A stretch of DNA of 37,155 nucleotides from Chloroflexota bacterium (lineage in GTDB: Bacteria > Chloroflexota > Limnocylindria > Limnocylindrales > CSP1-4), in NCBI GenBank assembly GCA_021812735.1, contig JAKAMV010000009.1, positions 1-37,155 on the forward strand, in the 5' to 3' direction. Shown in pieces: positions 32,169-37,155 of the stretch. Position 1 is the first letter of the stretch, and each line of letters starts with the position of its first letter. Both the position numbers and the translations under genes were made by a program. Under the pieces are notes generated by a model. The model was not told where the DNA came from, searched no databases, and saw only the letters and a program-made list of their open reading frames with translations.

Positions 32169-32918
32169 ATGGAACGGCAGCCCAGCAAGCTTCCCCCGAT
32201 CCCGGTCGATGCCGAGGCCCTCGGCGCTCGCGATCTTCTCCGAGTCGCGCTCGAGGCGCTCGGCCGCGACCGGCTCGCCCTGGCGGCCTCCTTCGGCCCT
32301 GAAGACACGGTGATTCTCGACCTGCTCGTCGGGCTCGAGCCGCGCCCGCGCGTCTTCACGCTCGACACGGGCCGGCTGCCGGACGAGACGTACGAGCTGA
32401 TCGAGCGCATCCGTCGCCGCTACGGGATCGAGATCGAGTTCTATTTCCCGGACGCCGCGGCAGTCGAGGCGATGGTCCGCGCCAACGGCCCGAATCTCTT
32501 CTACGAGTCGCTCGACCACCGCCTCCTCTGCTGCGACGTCCGCAAGGTTCTGCCTCTCCGCCGGGCGCTCGCCACCGTGGACGGCTGGATCACCGGACTG
32601 CGCCGTGATCAGATCGCGACCCGCGCCCGAACCCCGAAGATCGGCCTCGACCTCGAGCACGGCCTGATCTGGAAGGTCGCCCCGCTCGCCGACTGGACGT
32701 CCGCCGACGTTTGGGCCTACATCCGCGAGCGCGAGCTCCCCTACAACGCGCTTCACGATCGAGGGTACGCCTCGATCGGCTGCGCGCCGTGCACGCGCGC
32801 CGTAGCACCTGGCGAGGACCCGCGTGCCGGGCGCTGGTGGTGGGAGCGCCCGGAGAGCCGGGAGTGCGGCCTGCACGTCCCCCACGCCGCGCTCACCGAC
32901 GGACCGCGATCCCGATGA
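32169..32918 (+). CDS. cysH: Assimilatory adenylylsulfate (APS) reductase
   Basis: The 249-residue product has the PP-loop-like fold of CysH (S-F-G-P-E-D at 41-46, T-L-D-T-G-R-L at 64-70). It also carries both cysteine pairs, C121-C122 (L-C-C-D-V-R-K-V-L-P-L) and C205/C208 (G-C-A-P-C-T), which bind a [4Fe-4S] cluster in APS reductases. The catalytic cysteine is C233 in R-E-C-G-L-H. The cluster motifs mark it as APS- rather than PAPS-specific, so APS from CysDN can be reduced directly to sulfite with thioredoxin and no APS kinase is needed. The ATG lies 4 nt after the permease stop, and its own stop overlaps the cysD start. Confidence 0.95.
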   Translation: MERQPSKLPPIPVDAEALGARDLLRVALEALGRDRLALAASFGPEDTVILDLLVGLEPRPRVFTLDTGRLPDETYELIERIRRRYGIEIEFYFPDAAAVEAMVRANGPNLFYESLDHRLLCCDVRKVLPLRRALATVDGWITGLRRDQIATRARTPKIGLDLEHGLIWKVAPLADWTSADVWAYIRERELPYNALHDRGYASIGCAPCTRAVAPGEDPRAGRWWWERPESRECGLHVPHAALTDGPRSR

Positions 32919-33934
32919 GCAGACGGCGAGGGGACGGGATCCTGCCTGCGACCGCTCTCTTCCGGGCAGAGCTCGGCGGTCCTGCGGCGGGGTCGCCTGA
33001 CGGTCGCGATGGTCCCGGGCGTCGGGCTGGCCGCCATCTCCTCAGCCACCTCGCCGTGCTCGAGGCGGAGGCGATCCACATCTTCCGAGAGGCCGCCGCC
33101 GTCTTCGAGCGTCCCGCGCTCCTCTTCTCGGGCGGAAAGGATTCGCTCCTCCTCTTGCGTCTGGCCGAGAAGGCGTTCCGACCGGGCCGCTTCCCGTTCC
33201 CAGTCCTCCACGTCGACACGGGCCACAACTTCCCCGAGGTCCTCGACTTCCGGGACCGCCGCGTCGCTGAGCTGGGCGAGGAGCTGATCGTCGCCTCCGT
33301 CCAGGCGTCGATCGACCGCGGACGGGTCTGCGAGGAGCCCGGCCCCGATCCCTCGCGGAACCGGCTCCAGACGGTCACCCTCCTCGATGCGATCGCCGAA
33401 CATGGCTTCGACGCGCTGTTCGGCGGCGGCCGACGGGACGAGGAGAAAGCCCGGGCGAAGGAGCGGATCTTCAGCCACCGTGACGCGTTCGGGCAGTGGG
33501 ACCCGCGCAACCAACGGCCCGAGCTCTGGAGCCTGTACAACGGTCGACTCCGGAAGGGCGAGCACATGCGCGTCTTCCCGATCAGCAACTGGACCGAGCT
33601 CGACGTCTGGCAGTACATCGCCGTCGAGCGGCTGGAGGTGCCGTCGATCTACTTCGCCCATCGGCGGACGGTCGTGCGCCGCGGCGGTCTCTGGCTCGCC
33701 GTCTCGGACTTCATCCACCCCCGCGACGGCGAGGAGGTGGCGACCCGTACCGTGCGCTACCGGACGGTGGGCGACATGAGCTGCACCGGCGCGGTCTTCT
33801 CCTCCGCTCGGACCGTCGACGAGGTGATCGCCGAGGTCGCCGCGGCGCGGGTTACCGAACGCGGCGCAACCCGCGCCGACGACGCGTTCAGCGAGGCGGC
33901 GATGGAAGACCGCAAGCGCGAGGGGTACTTCTGA
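32915..33934 (+). CDS. cysD: Sulfate adenylyltransferase subunit 2 (CysD)
   Basis: CysD forms APS from ATP and sulfate, powered by the GTPase CysN. The 339-residue product has a 43-residue Gly/Arg-rich extension, then the classical H-L-A-V-L-E-A-E-A-I-H-I-F-R-E start, PP-loop S-G-G-K-D-S (72-77; Y-S-I-G-K-D-S in most relatives), H-V-D-T-G-H-N-F, G-G-R-R-D-E-E-K-A-R-A-K-E-R, F-P-I-S-N-W-T-E-L-D-V-W-Q-Y-I and the C-terminal R-K-R-E-G-Y-F. The ATG overlaps the cysH stop (ATGA) and cysN follows at 4 nt. The extension might be an annotation effect, but no better-placed start was found. Confidence 0.95.
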   Translation: MSRRRGDGILPATALFRAELGGPAAGSPDGRDGPGRRAGRHLLSHLAVLEAEAIHIFREAAAVFERPALLFSGGKDSLLLLRLAEKAFRPGRFPFPVLHVDTGHNFPEVLDFRDRRVAELGEELIVASVQASIDRGRVCEEPGPDPSRNRLQTVTLLDAIAEHGFDALFGGGRRDEEKARAKERIFSHRDAFGQWDPRNQRPELWSLYNGRLRKGEHMRVFPISNWTELDVWQYIAVERLEVPSIYFAHRRTVVRRGGLWLAVSDFIHPRDGEEVATRTVRYRTVGDMSCTGAVFSSARTVDEVIAEVAAARVTERGATRADDAFSEAAMEDRKREGYF

Positions 33935-33938
33935 TCCG

Positions 33939-35261
33939 ATGGCGATACTGGGCCTGGCGGGGGCGAGCCCGCCGTCGCATCCGCCGCACTCCGTGTCGGA
34001 GCTGCTCCGTTTCTCGACGGCCGGCTCGGTCGACGACGGCAAGAGCACCCTGATCGGGCGTCTGCTCCACGATTCACGGGCGATTCCCGAGGACCAGCTG
34101 GCTGCGCTGGAGCGAGCCAGTCGACGGCGAGGTTGCGATCGGATCGACCTGGCGCTCCTGACCGACGGCCTCCGAGCAGAGCGCGAGCAGGGGATCACGA
34201 TCGACGTGGCCTACCGCTACTTCGCGACGCCCCGGCGCAGGTTCATCATTGCAGACGTGCCGGGCCATCTCCAGTACACCCGGAACATGGTGACCGGCTG
34301 TTCGACGGCCGACCTCACCGTCGTCCTCATCGACGCCCGCCAAGGCGTCGCCGAACAGACCCGGCGCCACGCGATCATCGCCGCGCTCCTCGGGGTTCCT
34401 CACCTCGTCGGCTGTGTGAACAAGATGGACCTCGTCGACTACGACGAGGACGTCTTCACCGCGATCCGAGACGAGTTCGGGGACTTCGCTGGCCGCCTAG
34501 GCGTCGCGGATGTGGCCTGCATCCCGGTTTCGGCTCTCCACGGCGACAACGTCGTCCACCGCTCCGTGGCAACGCCGTGGTACGAGGGCCCGGCGCTCCT
34601 CGAGCACCTCGAGGCGGTCGAGCTCGAGTCGACCCGCGATCTGGTCCGACGACGATTCCCTGTCCAGTGGATCATCCGGGGCTCCCCCGCCCTCGACCCG
34701 CGCTACCGCGCGTACGCCGGCCGGGTCGAGGGCGGAATCTTCCGGCCGGGCGACGAGGTCGTCGCGCTTCCCTGCGGGATCCGCACCCGGATCCGCTCGA
34801 TCGACACGTACGACGGGGCGCTGGGCGAAGCCTTCCCGCCGCTCTCGGTCGCGATCCGCCTCGACGACGAGCTAGATCTGGGCCGCGGCGGGATGCTCGT
34901 TGGCCCAGACGACGTCCCCGAAGCGCGCCGCGAGCTCGACGCCCTCGTCTGCTGGCTCGGGCAGGCTCCGATCGCCTCGGGCGCTCGGTACCTGCTCCAG
35001 CACACGACTCGAACCGTCCGGGCGGTCGTCACCGAGATCGTGCAGCGACTCGACATCAATACCCTCGTGCTCGACCCGTCGGCCAGCGCCCTCGGGTTGA
35101 ACGAGGTTGGCCGGGTGCGCCTCCGGCTGGCCGAGCCGATCTTCCCGGACGCGTATCGGATCAACCGGGCGACGGGCGCGGCGATCCTCATCGACGAGAC
35201 GACGAACGCCACCGTGGGAGCCGTCCTCGTGACGGCCGAGGGCGACGGCTGGCCGCGATGA
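33939..35261 (+). CDS. cysN: Sulfate adenylyltransferase subunit 1, GTPase (CysN)
   Basis: The 440-residue product is a translation-factor-like GTPase: G1 G-S-V-D-D-G-K-S-T (29-37), R-E-Q-G-I-T-I-D-V-A-Y-R-Y (82-94), G3 D-V-P-G-H-L-Q-Y-T-R-N-M (106-117, where relatives have D-T-P-G-H-E-Q-Y), G4 N-K-M-D (161-164). Two beta-barrel domains follow, with R-Y-R-A-Y-A-G-R-V-E-G-G. There is no fused APS kinase (CysC) domain, consistent with the APS-reducing CysH. The H-E to H-L change behind the catalytic His is unusual. It is the last recognisable gene of the operon. Confidence 0.95.
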   Translation: MAILGLAGASPPSHPPHSVSELLRFSTAGSVDDGKSTLIGRLLHDSRAIPEDQLAALERASRRRGCDRIDLALLTDGLRAEREQGITIDVAYRYFATPRRRFIIADVPGHLQYTRNMVTGCSTADLTVVLIDARQGVAEQTRRHAIIAALLGVPHLVGCVNKMDLVDYDEDVFTAIRDEFGDFAGRLGVADVACIPVSALHGDNVVHRSVATPWYEGPALLEHLEAVELESTRDLVRRRFPVQWIIRGSPALDPRYRAYAGRVEGGIFRPGDEVVALPCGIRTRIRSIDTYDGALGEAFPPLSVAIRLDDELDLGRGGMLVGPDDVPEARRELDALVCWLGQAPIASGARYLLQHTTRTVRAVVTEIVQRLDINTLVLDPSASALGLNEVGRVRLRLAEPIFPDAYRINRATGAAILIDETTNATVGAVLVTAEGDGWPR

Positions 35262-35295
35262 GCTACGGGCGGCCGCCTGCGGGCCCCACCAGAAC

Positions 35296-35309
35296 CGGGA
35301 CGGGTCCCG
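35296..35309 (+). terminator. Weak hairpin after cysN
   Basis: CGGGAC with GTCCCG forms a short 5-6 bp hairpin 35 nt past the cysN stop. The region between cysN and the tRNA (35262-35407) holds nothing else but a 51-codon open frame starting at the cysN stop (ATGA) and ending inside the tRNA, without recognisable similarity. Confidence 0.3.
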
Positions 35310-35407
35310 ACGCGCTGCGGATCCTCGTCGGCGAGCTCCGCGTGGTCTCGCGCCGGACCAGCGGCCCGCCTCCCGGGTGCCCACGGAGCTTCGCAAACTG
35401 GACGGGG

Positions 35408-35482
35408 TGGTAGCGGAGGGCGGATTCGAACCACCGACCAAGGGCTTATGAGTCCCCTGCTCTACCACTGAGCTACTCCGCC
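35408..35482 (-). tRNA. trnM: tRNA-Met(CAT)
   Basis: The minus strand folds into a cloverleaf: acceptor GGCGGAG with CTCCGCT, D-arm AGCTC-AGTGGTA-GAGC, anticodon loop CTCATAA with CAT at 35450-35448, T-loop TTCGAAT with stem GGTGG/CCGCC. The CCA end is encoded at 35408-35410. The acceptor G1-U72 pair and general sequence suggest elongator Met rather than initiator, which lacks pairing at 1-72; tRNA-Ile2(CAT) is an alternative. The anticodon stem has an A31-G39 mismatch. Confidence 0.95.
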
Positions 35483-35529
35483 ACGGAGACGCCATGGCCG
35501 GGCACAGACGGCGCCCGGCGGCGCACATG

Positions 35530-35535
35530 AGTCTA
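35530..35535 (-). promoter_or_regulatory. Possible -10 box of tRNA-Met
   Basis: TAGACT, the same hexamer as at tyrA, lies 47 bp upstream of the mature tRNA 5' end. It has no clear -35 partner. Confidence 0.3.
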
Positions 35536-35618
35536 GCGCAAGCTCCGATCGAGCCGCCAGCACCGCGCGTGTGCACCGCAGGACACGCTTGGGAGCCGCA
35601 CCAGGCGACGCCTGACAG

Positions 35619-36713
35619 TCACGCCGGCAGCGCCTCGCGCAGCAGCCGCAGCGCGTTCCCGCCCAGGACGGCCACGACATCGTCCTCGGGGACACCGGCC
35701 GCGAGCAATCCGTCCGTGATCAACGGGACGCCGGCCGCGTCGATCACGGTGCGCAGTGCGCCGTCCATATCCGACCCGAGCGCAACGTGCACCGGCCCTA
35801 ACTGGTCGAGCGCGAAGCGGATCGTGTCGACCACGTCGCGCACGGTGTCGCCGCCCAGCAATTGCACCGCGTACGTGATCCCGACGACGCCACCCGCCTC
35901 GGCCACGAGGCGCGCGTCGGCCAAACGCACGTTCCGCGTCGCGGCCGCGTAGCGGCGCCAGCGGCTGGCACGCCCGGCCCGTTCCACGAACCCGGTGTGG
36001 CTCAGGGCCGGCGGGCGGCGCAGCCGCGGGACGGTGTCCCGGATCGTCGCCGAAGAGGCGTGCGCGAGATCGACGAGGATCCCGACCCGTTCCATCTCTG
36101 CGACAACGCGGGCCCCCAGCGGGGTCAGCCCGCCGCCTCGCGCACCGCTGCCCGATCCCGCGAGCGGATTGTCCATCACGTGCGCCAGGGCGAGCATGCG
36201 CACGCCGAGCTGATGCAGCCATTCGACGTTCGCCGGGTCGTCCTCCAGTGCTTGGCCGCCCTGCACGCCGATGAACGCCCCGAGCGGCCCGTCGACCGTC
36301 AGCACCGCGTCCAGGTCGCGCCGTGTGCGTACGACGAGGAACCGGCCGGCCGACGCGCCAGCCCAAGCGTCGATGCGCTGCACGAAGTGCGCCACGAGGG
36401 CGCGGTCCGAACCGAGAAGCGACAGGGGCACGCCGAGGGTGGCGAAGTGCAGCGTCGAGAGCGTGCCCCGGAGATCGGGGAAACGGGTGGCGATCGACAT
36501 GCCGACCAGCCGTACGCCGCCGGCGCGCAGGCGAGGCAGATCGACGTGTCCGCGCCCTGCAGCCTCCAGGAACGTGCGACGAAACAGGACGGTGCCGACC
36601 AGCAGGTCGACCACGGGCACGCGCCGCTGCAGGTCGAGCGCCGTACGCGAAGGGCGGTAGGGGCGTGGCACGCTCACGGTGTGGAGCGCCCGATCGACAA
36701 GCTGTTCGATCAA
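35619..36713 (-). CDS. M19 (renal dipeptidase)-family protein with altered metal site
   Basis: The 364-residue product aligns to the M19 membrane-dipeptidase TIM barrel: F-I-G-V-Q-G-G-Q-A-L (147-156), L-G-V-R-M-L-A-L-A-H (169-178), L-V-D-L-A-H-A-S (213-220, H218), A-L-S-H-T (236-240, H239) and A-L-G-S-D-M-D-G (311-318, D315). The first metal motif H-x-D is missing: V-V-D-L-L-V-G-T (34-41) has Leu and Gly at those places. The bridging Glu is Q151. Two histidines and the active-site Asp remain. It is probably not a standard di-zinc dipeptidase; it may have another role or use one metal. Start TTG 36713 has TAGGAT 7 nt upstream. The 136-bp gap to the tRNA holds only a possible tRNA promoter. Confidence 0.85.
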   Translation of the reverse strand: MIEQLVDRALHTVSVPRPYRPSRTALDLQRRVPVVDLLVGTVLFRRTFLEAAGRGHVDLPRLRAGGVRLVGMSIATRFPDLRGTLSTLHFATLGVPLSLLGSDRALVAHFVQRIDAWAGASAGRFLVVRTRRDLDAVLTVDGPLGAFIGVQGGQALEDDPANVEWLHQLGVRMLALAHVMDNPLAGSGSGARGGGLTPLGARVVAEMERVGILVDLAHASSATIRDTVPRLRRPPALSHTGFVERAGRASRWRRYAAATRNVRLADARLVAEAGGVVGITYAVQLLGGDTVRDVVDTIRFALDQLGPVHVALGSDMDGALRTVIDAAGVPLITDGLLAAGVPEDDVVAVLGGNALRLLREALPA

Positions 36714-36720
36714 CTGCCGG

Positions 36721-36726
36721 ATCCTA
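36721..36726 (-). promoter_or_regulatory. -10 box of the M19 gene (leaderless geometry)
   Basis: TAGGAT lies 7 nt upstream of the TTG at 36713, with no Shine-Dalgarno sequence. It is divergent from the ctaG promoter 24 bp away. Confidence 0.4.
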
Positions 36727-36747
36727 CGACACCCGGTTCCGCGCGGG

Positions 36748-36756
36748 TGCTACGAT
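36748..36756 (+). promoter_or_regulatory. Extended -10 box of ctaG
   Basis: TGC-TACGAT lies 11 nt upstream of the ATG at 36768, the same extended -10 form as at topA and the DnaB-like gene. No -35 consensus is present. Confidence 0.45.
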
Positions 36757-36767
36757 CGCGGCCCGCG

Positions 36768-37155
36768 ATGCGAACGCCCGCCCGTTCCGAGCCCCGTGCC
36801 CACCGTCGGCGACGCCTTGCCGCGGCGACAGCGTCCGTGGCGGCGATCGGATCGTTGGCGGCCGGCGCCTGGCTGGCCTTGCCAGCGCGGGCGTTCGCCG
36901 ACGAAGTGCCCACGGCGGCACCGACACCGGTCGACTCGCTCGTGCACTGGTCGTTCGATCCCTCCCTGCAGGTCCCAGCCGTCCTCGCCGCGCTCGCCTA
37001 CCTCTGGGCGACACGTCGCGTGGCACTCAGTCACCCGGCCAACCCGGTCCCACGCTCCCGGGTCGTGTCGTTCTTGGGTGGTTTGGCCGTCATCGAGTAC
37101 GCCCTGCAGGGCCCCGTCGACTACTACGAGGCGACGCTCTTCGCGGACCACATGC
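36768..37155 (+). CDS. ctaG: CtaG-type cytochrome c oxidase assembly factor, N-terminal part (runs off the window)
   Basis: The 129 codons seen encode a basic N-terminus and a signal-anchor (about 20-45, ending A-R-A-F-A-D). The start of the caa3-type CtaG membrane domain follows: H-W-S-F-D-P-S-L-Q-V-P-A-V-L-A-A-L-A-Y-L-W, R-V-V-S-F-L-G-G-L-A-V-I-E-Y-A-L-Q, and G-P-V-D-Y-Y-E-A-T-L-F-A-D-H-M, the motif preceding the conserved His. This family helps copper insertion into the oxidase. The remaining helices lie beyond the window. No oxidase subunits are visible here. Confidence 0.85.
   Translation, partial: MRTPARSEPRAHRRRRLAAATASVAAIGSLAAGAWLALPARAFADEVPTAAPTPVDSLVHWSFDPSLQVPAVLAALAYLWATRRVALSHPANPVPRSRVVSFLGGLAVIEYALQGPVDYYEATLFADHM

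Noticed and set aside
1..37155. CRISPR arrays, insertion sequences, rRNA genes and phage genes
   Set aside because: Looked for and not seen: no regularly spaced repeats, transposase or capsid-like products, and no rRNA sequence.

Overview
The window is about 37 kb of very GC-rich bacterial chromosome with densely packed genes. Strongly biased codon use, FemAB-type branching ligases around murE/murJ, a standalone type-2 tryptophan synthase beta chain under a T-box, and many start codons placed directly behind a -10 box all fit a deep-branching Chloroflexota-like bacterium (Limnocylindria-type is my best guess). That taxonomic call is inference. No phage, IS element, CRISPR array or rRNA was seen.

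Layout. 1-7.4 kb (minus strand): the start of a Rel (p)ppGpp enzyme, two FemAB-type peptidyltransferases, murE, a third FemAB enzyme and the lipid II flippase murJ, which together form a peptidoglycan precursor and branch-peptide locus. 7.4-10.9 kb: xer recombinase and topA, end-overlapping with murJ. 11.1-17.6 kb: a small conserved-looking protein, a membrane-anchored CAP-domain protein with Ig-like repeats, dprA and comM (competence/DNA processing), and a receiver-CpaE ATPase fusion. 17.7-22.0 kb: SPFH/NfeD membrane pair, a Nudix-type protein, prephenate dehydrogenase and a small zinc ribbon. 22.1-23.8 kb: trpB2 with a complete tryptophan T-box leader. 23.9-28.4 kb: an operon with M20 dipeptidase, orphan DnaB-like ATPase, pyrophosphatase, HAD phosphatase and RNA cyclic phosphodiesterase. 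28.6-30.7 kb: ftsH with a tandem-repeat promoter. 30.8-35.3 kb (plus strand): a cysteine-rich leader peptide followed by a sulfate-assimilation operon (TauE/SafE permease, APS reductase CysH, CysD, CysN). 35.4-37.2 kb: tRNA-Met(CAT), a degenerate M19 dipeptidase and, divergently, the start of a CtaG cytochrome oxidase assembly protein.

The most striking element is the leader of the sulfur operon. A promoter is followed almost at once by a 27-codon ORF with four cysteines (C-x-C-x-C near its middle). Its 3' half can form a long stem that is mutually exclusive with a helix covering the Shine-Dalgarno site of the first operon gene. This is the architecture expected of a cysteine-sensing translational attenuator, comparable in concept to the polycysteine leaders described in mycobacteria.

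A second window-wide signal is that ten start codons (nine genes and the leader ORF) lie only 6-11 nt downstream of a TANNNT box without a usable Shine-Dalgarno sequence, which suggests that leaderless or near-leaderless transcripts are the default here. Genes with real leaders (ftsH, trpB2, the receiver-CpaE gene, the DnaB-like gene) instead show a recognisable ribosome binding site.
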